Assembly (NCBI GenBank): GCA_023247595.1
Contig: JAHFGF010000083.1
Span: 1-7,220, forward strand
Length of the DNA: 7,220 bases
DNA from: Candidatus Omnitrophota bacterium
GTDB taxonomy: Bacteria > Omnitrophota > Koll11 > Zapsychrales > Fredricksoniimonadaceae
Direction: 5' to 3'
Of the stretch, positions 1 to 6,986 are shown piece after piece. The notes beneath the pieces are model-generated. The model was not told where the DNA came from. It was given only the letters and a program-made list of their open reading frames with translations, and searched no databases. Position numbers and translations under genes: made by a program. Each line of letters begins with the position of its first letter. Within the stretch, counting starts at the first letter, position 1.

Positions 1-968
1 CTCAAGCGCTGTGTCAGGAATTGAAAAACAGCCTCGGCGCCAATCTGCATATGGACCAGCAGCATCCCGTGCATCAGATGGTTCGGCATGAAAAAATTTC
101 TTGGCCTGGGATGGTTTTTTCCTGCGCAAAGGCGGCTGCCGGCGCTGTCCGTGAATGGATCCGTTTAGCATCGCTTAATAAGTCTGATGATTTGCGTGGA
201 CAGACGTATCGGTTGGGCACGCTTATGGATAATATCCGTCTGGCGGCGGGAATGCCGTATCAAAAATATCGTCTGATGCGCGCGGGAATCGGCGAACGTC
301 CGGAAAACGGCGAGAAATATATTTATTATCCGCTGCACGTGAACCCGGAGTATTCCACCAATTTTCAGGGGACGCTATGGATGAACCAGCTGTACACCAT
401 CGAGCTTTTATCTAAGAGCGTTCCTCATGACTGGACCGTTTGTGTGAAAGAACATCCGGCCATGTTCATTGCCCGGGTGCGGCCGCAGGCGTTTTATGAC
501 AAGATTAAACAATTTCCCAATGTGCGCATGGTGCCTGTGAGCATGACCGGCGAGGAATTAATCAAAGGCGCGCAGATGGTGGCGGTTGTAACCGGCACGA
601 CCGGCTGGGAGGCGATTCTCCACGGCAAACCGATCATTTCTTTTGTGGATAATTATTTTGATGTCCTCGGATTATCCGCGAAATTTGCGAGCATTAGGAC
701 GTTTCCTTTGGAAATGAGGGATGAAATCAAAAGGATGTCCCCTGTTTCCGCGCAGGAACGGGAACGCCGCATCACATGCTTTTTGGCGGCGCTCTTGGAA
801 CACAGTTTTGTTCCGACGTATCCGATGCAATTTTGCAATGAACCGGGAACGCCCGAACAGTATGAAACCAGCGGCCGTGATTTTGTGGACGCGTTGATCC
901 CGTATCTAAAACATATCGGGTATTTGGATAACGTCGCAACAGGGGCGGGAGTTTTTGTCAGGAATTAG
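1..968 (+). CDS. KpsC/KpsS-like capsule polysaccharide glycosyltransferase, 5'-truncated by window edge
   Basis: This frame is open from the first complete codon at position 3 to the TAG at 966-968. The TTG at 21 is just an internal Leu codon, so the true start lies upstream of the window. The visible part is about 321 residues. Its C-terminal half looks like the second Rossmann-type domain of capsule polysaccharide synthesis proteins: a strand ending in KEHP (codons 447-458) and a glycine-rich GTTGWEA...HGKP motif (594-632), which in this superfamily forms the nucleotide-sugar binding region. In KpsC and KpsS such domains transfer beta-Kdo onto a lipid acceptor. The sugar used here cannot be read from the sequence, and the protein may use another activated sugar. 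No signal peptide or membrane segment is visible, so a cytoplasmic or peripheral inner-membrane location is expected. It ends 4 nt before the ABC exporter start, consistent with co-transcription. The family call is fairly secure and the exact activity is not. Confidence 0.75.
   Translation, partial: QALCQELKNSLGANLHMDQQHPVHQMVRHEKISWPGMVFSCAKAAAGAVREWIRLASLNKSDDLRGQTYRLGTLMDNIRLAAGMPYQKYRLMRAGIGERPENGEKYIYYPLHVNPEYSTNFQGTLWMNQLYTIELLSKSVPHDWTVCVKEHPAMFIARVRPQAFYDKIKQFPNVRMVPVSMTGEELIKGAQMVAVVTGTTGWEAILHGKPIISFVDNYFDVLGLSAKFASIRTFPLEMRDEIKRMSPVSAQERERRITCFLAALLEHSFVPTYPMQFCNEPGTPEQYETSGRDFVDALIPYLKHIGYLDNVATGAGVFVRN
960..964 (+). promoter_or_regulatory. Ribosome binding site favouring the ATG at 973
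   Basis: AGGAA lies about 8 nt before the ATG at 973. A TTG at 955 is in the same frame but precedes this site and has no Shine-Dalgarno sequence at a usable distance. This supports the ATG as the start of the ABC exporter. The site sits inside the last codons of the upstream glycosyltransferase gene, which suggests coupled translation. Confidence 0.5.
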
Positions 969-972
969 ATTG

Positions 973-2727
973 ATGACTAAACCAAATGAAATCATCCAGA
1001 AATTTACGCTGATCCCAAGGCTTGTGGCCCAGGCGCCGTACAGTTTACCGATTGTGTTGCTGCAGTGCGCCAGCGGTTTTTTCAGCGTCGTCGGGATTCC
1101 GCTTTTAATTCCTGTGCTGGATTATTTAAAGGACGGCTCATCAGCGGGGCAGGGCAAAGTGCTTGTTCAAATGGAGCATGTTCTGTCGGCATTCGGGATT
1201 CCGGTTTCTTTTGCCAGTATTCTGGTTGTCTGTGGGGTTTTGTTTTTATTGGGTCAGATTTTATTAACGATTTCCACTTTGATTGCCGTTTATGCCCAGG
1301 CGGATTTGGCGCGGCATTACCGCAATGTTTTAATGGAGGCGTACGGCCATGTCCAATGGTTGTGGCTTCTGGAGGCGCGGACGGGTGAGATTAATTATTT
1401 TGCCCTGCGCGAATCTGATATGGCCAGTGTTGCGCATTTAAATGCCCAGCGGGTTATTATTTATTTGGTGCAGGTTTTGGTTTTGCTGGCAGTCGCGGTC
1501 AAATTATCCATCACGGTCACGCTTTTAGCGGTTGTGGTTTATGGAACTATTGCCGTCGGAAATATGCTCATTTCCAAACGTATTGTCAGGCTGGCCGCGG
1601 AATATCACCGGACGCTTTCAAAGCTTTCTAATGATTTGGTTGTGCTTCAACAGAATAAAAAGTTTTTCAAGACATCGCTGTTAAACGAAAAAATGACAGG
1701 GGCAATCCAATCCATCATCGGACGCATCGCACTTCTCACGAAAAAAGAAACGTTTTTAATGGAACTGCAGCGTATTTTTGGAATGATTGTGACCTTTACA
1801 TTTTTGCTGGTGGTTATGTATTTTCATCAATCCCTGAAGCTGGAATATTCCGCGCTTTTGGTTATCCTTTTTGTGTTTTCCAGGGTGGCCCCGAATTTTG
1901 CGCAGTTATCCACGGCCTTTGCCACGCTCGACAGCAATATCCCGGCGTATGAGGCGGTGCAGCGGCGGCTGGAACAGTTAAAATCTCATCGTGAGACAAA
2001 TGGAATGTCTTCTTTTGTGTCCCAGCAGCCTATTCGTTTTGAAGATGTGTCTTATGTGTATCCCAACGGGAAAAAAGTTTTTGAACGCGTGGACTTATCC
2101 ATTGAGCCTAAGAAAACCACGGCCTTTGTGGGCGCGTCCGGTTCAGGAAAATCAACTTTGCTTGATTTGTTGCTGGGGCTTTTGAAACCAGCGTCGGGTC
2201 GTATTTTTTATGGCGACATTGCGCAAGAAGAACTCGATAAGGATTCTTTTCGTAAAAAGGTGGCCTATGTCAGTCAGGAAACAACCTTGATTGACGCAAC
2301 GATTGAAGAAAATTTATCCATCAGGGTTGATGGTTATCAGCCGGATGAACTGCAGGCGGTCTTAAAGAAAGTTGGATTAGACAAAGTCATTGCCGGTCTT
2401 CCGCAGGGCCTTGCCACCCAGGTCGGTGAAAATGGCGTGAAGCTTTCCGGCGGCCAGCGTCAGCGTGTCGCTCTTGCCCGCGCGCTTTTAATGGAACCAG
2501 AGATTTTGATTCTCGATGAAGCGACCAGCAACCTGGATATGGATTCAGAACGTTTAATCTTTGAGACAATCAAGAATTTAAAAAATGAATATACGATCAT
2601 CATCGTGACGCACAGGGTCTCGTCAGTATTTTTTGCCGACCAGAAATATGTCCTGGATAATGGAACAATACACCAGTCGGAATTTCATAATGAATCGTTA
2701 CAATCAACCATCGATCAAGGTAAATAA
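973..2727 (+). CDS. ABC exporter with fused transmembrane and ATPase domains (MsbA/PglK-like)
   Basis: This 584-residue half-transporter has the usual length and order for a type IV ABC exporter, which works as a homodimer in the inner membrane. The N-terminal part carries about six hydrophobic segments, near residues 23-46, 80-107, 162-178, 180-200, 269-285 and 290-304. The ATPase domain follows from about residue 345. It has an intact Walker A (GASGSGKS, 387-394), signature (LSGGQ, 491-495), Walker B ending in D515 with catalytic E516, a D-loop (SNLD) and the switch His547, so it should be active. Relatives flip lipid A core (MsbA) or lipid-linked oligosaccharides (PglK). Its position between a capsule-type glycosyltransferase and a sugar-nucleotide module suggests a lipid-linked glycan as substrate, though this is inferred from context only. 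A drug or peptide exporter cannot be excluded from the sequence. The ATG at 973 is preferred over an in-frame TTG at 955. The gene begins 4 nt after the previous stop. Confidence 0.88.
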   Translation: MTKPNEIIQKFTLIPRLVAQAPYSLPIVLLQCASGFFSVVGIPLLIPVLDYLKDGSSAGQGKVLVQMEHVLSAFGIPVSFASILVVCGVLFLLGQILLTISTLIAVYAQADLARHYRNVLMEAYGHVQWLWLLEARTGEINYFALRESDMASVAHLNAQRVIIYLVQVLVLLAVAVKLSITVTLLAVVVYGTIAVGNMLISKRIVRLAAEYHRTLSKLSNDLVVLQQNKKFFKTSLLNEKMTGAIQSIIGRIALLTKKETFLMELQRIFGMIVTFTFLLVVMYFHQSLKLEYSALLVILFVFSRVAPNFAQLSTAFATLDSNIPAYEAVQRRLEQLKSHRETNGMSSFVSQQPIRFEDVSYVYPNGKKVFERVDLSIEPKKTTAFVGASGSGKSTLLDLLLGLLKPASGRIFYGDIAQEELDKDSFRKKVAYVSQETTLIDATIEENLSIRVDGYQPDELQAVLKKVGLDKVIAGLPQGLATQVGENGVKLSGGQRQRVALARALLMEPEILILDEATSNLDMDSERLIFETIKNLKNEYTIIIVTHRVSSVFFADQKYVLDNGTIHQSEFHNESLQSTIDQGK

Positions 2728-2731
2728 CGAT

Positions 2732-3721
2732 ATGAATCTTAAAGGAAAAAAAATACTTGTTACAGGGGCGGATGGTTTTATCGGCAGTCATCTCGTTGAA
2801 GCCCTGCTTGCTCAGGGTTGCCAGGTGAGGGCATTTTGTTTTTATAATTCTTTCGGCAGCTGGGGATGGCTGGATTCTTTTCCCAAGGAAAAACTGCAAA
2901 AGCTCGACGTTGTTATGGGCGATATCCGTGATCCGTACGGAGTTATGAAATCGTTAGAAGGCGTTCATACGGTTTTTCATTTAGCCGCCCTAATCGGAAT
3001 TCCGTATTCCTATGTTTCTCCTGATAATTATGTCGACACAAATATAAAAGGAACGCTCAATGTATTGCAAGCCGCTAGGCAGCATAAGACACAACGTGTT
3101 CTGGTGACGTCGACATCGGAAGTGTACGGGACGGCCCAATATGTGCCTATTGATGAGAAACATCCGTTGCAGGCGCAGTCACCCTACAGCGCGACGAAGA
3201 TAGCCGCTGACAGGATGGCGGAGTCGTTTTACCGTTCGTTTGATATTCCTGCCGTCACGGTGCGTCCGTTTAACACGTTTGGTCCTAGGCAGTCATTGCG
3301 CGCGGTTATCCCAACGATCATTGCGCAAATTCTAACGGGCAATCAAGTCGTGTTAGGTGAAATTCTTTCTTACCGCGATTTTAATTATGTGAAAGACGTG
3401 TGCGAGGCGTTTATTGCCATTGCACAGTCATCGAAGTCCACAGGCCAAGAGATCAATATCGCGAGTCAAAGAGAAGTGAGCATCAAGGACGTTGTTGAAC
3501 TTGTTGCGTCGATGGTTGGGAAAAAGATTGAAATTGTTAAAGAAAAAAGACGGATGCGTCCCAAAAAAAGCGAAGTCATGCGTTTATGCGGCAGCCGGAA
3601 AAAACTAACAGCGCTGACCGGCTGGAAGCCGAAGTTTTCGCTGGAAGCGGGTTTGCGCGAAACGATCGAGTGGATTGCAAATAACAAGCATTTATATAAA
3701 TCAGAGATTTATCATGTCTAA
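2732..3721 (+). CDS. legB: LegB-type NAD-dependent nucleotide-GlcNAc 4,6-dehydratase
   Basis: This 329-residue extended short-chain dehydrogenase/reductase matches the LegB family as I remember it. The hallmarks are an N-terminal NAD-binding GADGFIG (residues 12-18), a YNSF..WGWLD segment, the T128-S129-E130 catalytic strand followed by VYGTAQYVPIDE, the catalytic pair Y152/K156, a RPFNTFGPRQS stretch, and a C-terminus ending LYKSEIYHV. LegB removes water from the GlcNAc moiety of a nucleotide sugar (GDP-GlcNAc in Campylobacter, UDP-GlcNAc in some other bacteria) to give a 4-keto-6-deoxy intermediate in the cytoplasm, the first step towards legionaminic acid. The loop before RDFNYVKD reads GEILSY, where I recall family members usually having a GSL..T-like loop; this may be ordinary divergence. 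An in-frame ATG at 2690 and a longer frame from 2633 lie inside the exporter gene. The ATG at 2732, with AAGG 11 nt upstream and 4 nt after the exporter stop, fits the family N-terminus. The last 8 nt overlap legC. Confidence 0.9.
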   Translation: MNLKGKKILVTGADGFIGSHLVEALLAQGCQVRAFCFYNSFGSWGWLDSFPKEKLQKLDVVMGDIRDPYGVMKSLEGVHTVFHLAALIGIPYSYVSPDNYVDTNIKGTLNVLQAARQHKTQRVLVTSTSEVYGTAQYVPIDEKHPLQAQSPYSATKIAADRMAESFYRSFDIPAVTVRPFNTFGPRQSLRAVIPTIIAQILTGNQVVLGEILSYRDFNYVKDVCEAFIAIAQSSKSTGQEINIASQREVSIKDVVELVASMVGKKIEIVKEKRRMRPKKSEVMRLCGSRKKLTALTGWKPKFSLEAGLRETIEWIANNKHLYKSEIYHV

Positions 3722-4886
3722 GAAAATAATACCATTGTCAATTCCCGTTATCGGCGGAAACGAGTTGAAGTATGTCAAAGACTGTTTAGACAGCGGCTGG
3801 ATTTCCTCCGTGGGAAGTTATGTCAACCGGTTTGAAGAGGACATATGTCGACGGACGGGCGCTAAGCACGCCATTGCGTGTGTGAACGGGACAGCTGCTT
3901 TGCACACGGCGCTTTTATTGGCGGGAGTAAAAGCTCATGATGAAGTTATAGTTCCCACCATTACTTTTATTGCTTCGGTCAACGCGGTTAGTTATGTGAA
4001 TGCCAGTCCCGTATTTATGGATTGCGATGATTTCTATAATATTGATCCTGTTAAAACGAAGGAATTCATTGAAACCCGTACCGTCATGCGGGGAGGATTT
4101 TCTTATAACCGCAAAACCAAAAAGCGTGTAGCCGCTTTGATGGTGGTCCATGTTTTTGGGAATGCCGCGGACATTGAGGGGCTGCGTAAATTATGCAGGG
4201 CGCGCAATATTCGTCTGATTGAAGACGCGGCTGAAAGCCTGGGAACGTATTATCGCAAAAACTCTTTAGCCGGACGCCATACAGGTACGGTCGGCGATGT
4301 TGGATGTTTTTCGTTTAACGGCAATAAGATTATATCGACGGGCGGCGGCGGGATGATTGTGACGGACAACGCGGCATTAGCCCGCCGGGCAAGATATCTG
4401 ACCACGCAGGCCAAAGATGACGCCTTGCGTTATATTCATGGCGAGGTAGGGTTTAATTACCGCTTAAACAATATTCAGGCAGCCGTCGGTGTGGCACAGA
4501 TGGAATTATTACCCAAATATCTTCAGATCAAACAACAGAATTTTGATTTATACCGGGCCCGAATCGATTTGATCCAAGGGTTAAAGCTGGTACGTCCCCC
4601 GTCTTATGCGCAAAATAATCATTGGTTTTATTGTCTTCAAATCGATAAGAAAGTTTATGGTTTAACCGCGGACCAAGTGATGAGCCGTCTTATTAAAAAT
4701 GGAATTGAAGTGCGGCCGATTTGGGATCTCAACCATTTACAAAAACCTTACCGCGGATTTGAAGCGTACAAAATTAAAAAGGCTTATGACATGCTGGAAA
4801 AAACAGTCAATATTCCCTGCAGTGTATCTTTAACCCGTGAGGAAATTTTTAAAATAACGGAGTTATTAAACGCATGGAAAAAATAA
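3714..4886 (+). CDS. legC: LegC-type PLP-dependent aminotransferase (DegT/DnrJ/EryC1 family)
   Basis: This 390-residue protein is a full-length sugar aminotransferase of the DegT/DnrJ/EryC1 family. Visible marks are the N-terminal SGWISSVGSYV, the cofactor-binding CVNGTAALH region, the VPTITFIASVNAV strand, the IEDAAESLG segment with D171 that contacts the pyridine nitrogen of PLP, and SFNGNKIISTGGGGM, where K205 is the expected Schiff-base lysine. A family-specific stretch around residues 119-142 (a GFSYNRKTKKR-type insertion before VVHVFGN), plus NHWFYCLQID and NHLQKPY near the C-terminus, point to LegC rather than PseC or the generic perosamine-type enzymes. LegC adds an amino group at C4 of the 4-keto sugar made by LegB, with glutamate as the likely donor. 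The ATG at 3714 overlaps legB by 8 nt and only a weak GAGA-like site precedes it, so translation is probably coupled to legB. A longer reading from TTG 3675 lies wholly within legB and is not supported. Confidence 0.9.
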   Translation: MSKKIIPLSIPVIGGNELKYVKDCLDSGWISSVGSYVNRFEEDICRRTGAKHAIACVNGTAALHTALLLAGVKAHDEVIVPTITFIASVNAVSYVNASPVFMDCDDFYNIDPVKTKEFIETRTVMRGGFSYNRKTKKRVAALMVVHVFGNAADIEGLRKLCRARNIRLIEDAAESLGTYYRKNSLAGRHTGTVGDVGCFSFNGNKIISTGGGGMIVTDNAALARRARYLTTQAKDDALRYIHGEVGFNYRLNNIQAAVGVAQMELLPKYLQIKQQNFDLYRARIDLIQGLKLVRPPSYAQNNHWFYCLQIDKKVYGLTADQVMSRLIKNGIEVRPIWDLNHLQKPYRGFEAYKIKKAYDMLEKTVNIPCSVSLTREEIFKITELLNAWKK

Positions 4887-5506
4887 TTATTATCGGCGGC
4901 GGCGGTCACGCCAAAGTAGTCATTGCTATCTTGAAGAAATTATCAGTTTTTTCCATCTTGGGTTATTTGGACGTGAACGACCGCGGCGCCATACTTGGTG
5001 TCGCTTATTTGGGAACAGATGACCAACTGCCTATTATTAAGAAAAAATATCCTGAATGCGCGGCGGCTATCGGCGTCGGAAACGTTGATGTTTCTTTCAA
5101 TCGGCAAAAAATCAAAGAGAAGCTGGTTAAGGAAGGGTTTAAGTTGCCCGCGCTAGTGGCCGCGTCCGCGGTGATTCAAGAAGATGTTCTGCTAAAACCG
5201 GGAGCTGTTGTGATGGACGGTGTGGTCATACATTCAGGTTCGAGAATCGGCGCGTGCGCCATTATCAACACGAAAAGTTCCATCGACCATGATTGTCATG
5301 TTGGTGATTTTGTTCATGTGGGCCCCGGCTCAACAATTTGTGGTGGAGTTAAAATCGAAAGAAACACTTTAGTCGGAGCGGGAACCGTGATTATCCAAAA
5401 TAAAGCCATTGCAGAGCAATGCCTCATTGGCGCCGGATCCACGGTGATAGGAGATTTGCTGGAAACCGGAAAGTATGCTGGCACTCCAGCGAGGAGGATT
5501 AAGTGA
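4874..5506 (+). CDS. NeuD/PglD/LegH-family sugar N-acetyltransferase
   Basis: This 210-residue protein has the two-part structure of the NeuD/PglD family: an N-terminal Rossmann-like sugar-nucleotide binding half starting IIIIGGGGHAK (H12), and a C-terminal left-handed beta-helix of hexapeptide repeats from about residue 90. Within the repeats, NTKSSIDHDCHVGDFVHVGPG places H139-D140 at the position of the catalytic base of PglD. The C-terminus, YAGTPARRIK, is typical. PglD and LegH use acetyl-CoA to acetylate the 4-amino group of nucleotide-linked 4-amino-4,6-dideoxy-GlcNAc, and its place directly after legB and legC makes that substrate the best guess. NeuD homologues that O-acetylate sialic acid look similar, so the symbol is left blank. 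It overlaps legC by 13 nt in another frame, with a GGAG at 4859-4862 ahead of its ATG, and shares a 4-nt GTGA overlap with the next gene. Trimeric cytoplasmic enzyme expected from the family. Confidence 0.87.
   Translation: MEKIIIIGGGGHAKVVIAILKKLSVFSILGYLDVNDRGAILGVAYLGTDDQLPIIKKKYPECAAAIGVGNVDVSFNRQKIKEKLVKEGFKLPALVAASAVIQEDVLLKPGAVVMDGVVIHSGSRIGACAIINTKSSIDHDCHVGDFVHVGPGSTICGGVKIERNTLVGAGTVIIQNKAIAEQCLIGAGSTVIGDLLETGKYAGTPARRIK
5491..5497 (+). promoter_or_regulatory. Strong ribosome binding site for the deacetylase gene
   Basis: GAGGAGG ends 5 nt before the GTG at 5503 and is the strongest Shine-Dalgarno match in the window. It fixes the GTG as the start of the deacetylase and lies inside the last codons of the acetyltransferase gene. 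Confidence 0.75.
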
Positions 5507-6171
5507 AGAAAGTTATTGTGATTGCTCCTCACCCCGATGATGAGACCTTAGGATGCGGGGGAACAATTCTTAAACACAGGCTGCAGGGCGATGATGTCCA
5601 TTGGCTGATCGTTACGAATATTTCCGATGAAAAAGGCTGGCCTGCTGCTAAGGTCCGCGCGCGCCAGGAAGAAATCAAGAAAGTCGGCCGGATGTACGGA
5701 TTCAAAGAAATTCATAAGTTAGATTTCCCGACGACAGAGTTGGACCAAATCCCAATGAACGATCTTGTTGCCGTCATGTCCAAAGTTGTCAGCGTTGTTA
5801 AACCGCAGATAGTTTACTTGCCCAATCGATCCGATGTGCATACGGATCACCAGGTGATCTTTAAAGCGGCCATGGGCTGCACTAAGAACTTTCGTTATCC
5901 GTTCATTGAACGAATCTTGATGTACGAAGTGCCCTCTGAGACGGAATTCGCGCCTGCGTTGAGCGAATCTGTTTTTATTCCAAATGTCTTTATGGATATC
6001 ACGCCTTTTATAGAGAAGAAACTTAAGATCATGAGCATTTATCAGTCGGAAGTGATGAAGCCGCCCCTGCCGCGCAGTCTAGCGACGATTAAGGCCCTGG
6101 CTCAGTGGCGGGGCAGTCATATTTCAAAGCCTTATGCGGAAGCATTCACTTTGCTTAAGGAAATCAATTAA
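5503..6171 (+). CDS. PIG-L family (LmbE-like) metal-dependent sugar N-deacetylase
   Basis: This 222-residue protein is a full-length PIG-L/LmbE-like deacetylase. The N-terminal APHPDDE (H10, D13, E14) supplies two zinc ligands and the catalytic Asp, and NRSDVHTDH supplies the HxxDH-type motif (H113, D115, H116). Known members (human PIG-L, MshB, BshB, the teicoplanin deacetylase) remove N-acetyl groups from GlcNAc-containing small molecules. There is no signal peptide, so the protein should be cytoplasmic and act on an activated or lipid-linked sugar before export. The GTG start has a very strong Shine-Dalgarno site and overlaps the acetyltransferase stop by 4 nt (GTGA). Direct coupling to the acetyltransferase suggests both act on the same diacetamido sugar, with the deacetylase freeing one amine for another substituent. 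The substrate is inferred from context only. All metal-binding residues appear present, so I expect an active enzyme. Confidence 0.87.
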   Translation: MKKVIVIAPHPDDETLGCGGTILKHRLQGDDVHWLIVTNISDEKGWPAAKVRARQEEIKKVGRMYGFKEIHKLDFPTTELDQIPMNDLVAVMSKVVSVVKPQIVYLPNRSDVHTDHQVIFKAAMGCTKNFRYPFIERILMYEVPSETEFAPALSESVFIPNVFMDITPFIEKKLKIMSIYQSEVMKPPLPRSLATIKALAQWRGSHISKPYAEAFTLLKEIN

Positions 6172-6188
6172 ATTTATTTGAGAATATT

Positions 6189-6192
6189 GGAG
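6189..6192 (+). promoter_or_regulatory. Ribosome binding site fixing the methyltransferase start
   Basis: GGAG sits 6 nt before the ATG at 6199. A longer in-frame reading from TTG 6178 would place this site inside the gene and has no Shine-Dalgarno of its own, so the ATG is preferred. The site lies in the 27-nt gap after the deacetylase, the longest gap in the window. That gap shows no hairpin. Confidence 0.65.
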
Positions 6193-6198
6193 AAGATT

Positions 6199-6984
6199 AT
6201 GCCGTCGGAGAAACAAAAGAATTGGCTGGGATACACGGAGACAAAAAATAATTTAGCGATCCGTATCGAAGCTAATAAAAAGTATACCGATATCAAACTG
6301 GAAGATTGGCTTTTCAGGAATTTGGCGGTCAAAAAGAATAATGTGCTTCTGGATATCGGCTGCGGCAGCGGAAATCTTTTTCCGATCTTTTCTAAAAAAC
6401 TTGGGGCCTCAGGGATGATTGTTGGTTTGGACCAATCATCAGAGCTTTTGGCCGAGGCGCAAAAGACAAAAATCAAAACCCGTAAAATCCTTATGCGCTG
6501 GGATATGAACCAAGAGTTTCCTTTTTTAGCGGACAACTTTGACGGCATCATTTCCACGTTTGCCATTTATTATGTCGATAATGTCAGCGTTATGACGCAG
6601 GAGATGCGCCGGGTTTTAAAGACGGGGGCAACGGTCATTTTATTGGGGCCGGGGGACGGTAATGCCCGCGAACTTTATGAATTTAATAACCGGGTCTTTT
6701 CGATCACAAAGGATGAAAAGATATCCCTGCGCAGCAGCCGTCTGGAAAAAGAGTTTTATCCGGCCATGAAACGTATTTTTAAGAAAGTGTCGATTCAGAC
6801 GATTCCAATTAATTTAGTGTTTCCAAACAAGAAGGAGTTCCTGCGTTATTACCTGGCGACGCTGCTTTACGAAGAATCTGTTAAGAAAACAGGAGTGGTG
6901 CCGCAGCCGCAACAGCTTTTGGAAATGAAGCTTTCATCATTGAAGATTTCAAAAGAGGTCGTTGTAGTCAGAGGGACGAAGTAA
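6199..6984 (+). CDS. Class I SAM-dependent methyltransferase
   Basis: This 261-residue protein has a class I Rossmann-fold methyltransferase core of the Methyltransf_11/25 type. Motif I is LLDIGCGSGN (D52 to N59). The acidic residue that binds the SAM ribose is D78 in VGLDQS. D-N-F-D-G-I-I-S-T-F-A forms the strand 4 region, followed by a helix and RRVLKTGATVILLGPG, the usual post-motif turn. The N-terminal 40 residues and the C-terminal 90 or so, which would carry substrate specificity, are not recognised. The acceptor is unknown. From its position after a sugar deacetylase and before a glycosyltransferase, O- or N-methylation of a sugar is the likeliest role. Methylation of a glycan end to cap chain length is an alternative. 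The start is set by GGAG at 6189-6192. The stop is followed 2 nt later by the next gene. Confidence 0.82.
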   Translation: MPSEKQKNWLGYTETKNNLAIRIEANKKYTDIKLEDWLFRNLAVKKNNVLLDIGCGSGNLFPIFSKKLGASGMIVGLDQSSELLAEAQKTKIKTRKILMRWDMNQEFPFLADNFDGIISTFAIYYVDNVSVMTQEMRRVLKTGATVILLGPGDGNARELYEFNNRVFSITKDEKISLRSSRLEKEFYPAMKRIFKKVSIQTIPINLVFPNKKEFLRYYLATLLYEESVKKTGVVPQPQQLLEMKLSSLKISKEVVVVRGTK

Positions 6985-6986
6985 GC

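Noticed and set aside
12..966. 11-nt direct repeat TGTCAGGAATT at 12-22 and 956-966, flanking the first gene
   Set aside because: Several 11-nt matches are expected by chance in 7 kb, both copies are inside coding sequence and nothing else suggests a mobile element.
1065..1388. 107-codon plus-strand frame inside the exporter gene
   Set aside because: It is a frame-shifted shadow of the membrane domain of the ABC exporter, with no family resemblance.
2633..2731. N-terminal extension of LegB by 33 residues
   Set aside because: It overlaps the end of the exporter, and LegB relatives begin a few residues before the NAD-binding strand, matching the ATG at 2732.
2600..2899. 99-codon open frame on the minus strand across the exporter-legB junction
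   Set aside because: It is antisense to two well-supported genes, has no recognisable domain and no convincing ribosome site.
6172..6198. Possible terminator or promoter in the longest intergenic gap
   Set aside because: The 27-nt stretch is AT-rich but has no inverted repeat or T-run, and most of it is taken up by the methyltransferase ribosome site.
6174..6566. 130-codon open frame on the minus strand
   Set aside because: It lies antisense to the end of the deacetylase gap and the methyltransferase core, which has clear SAM-binding motifs. Its translation is low-complexity hydrophobic and matches no family I recognise.
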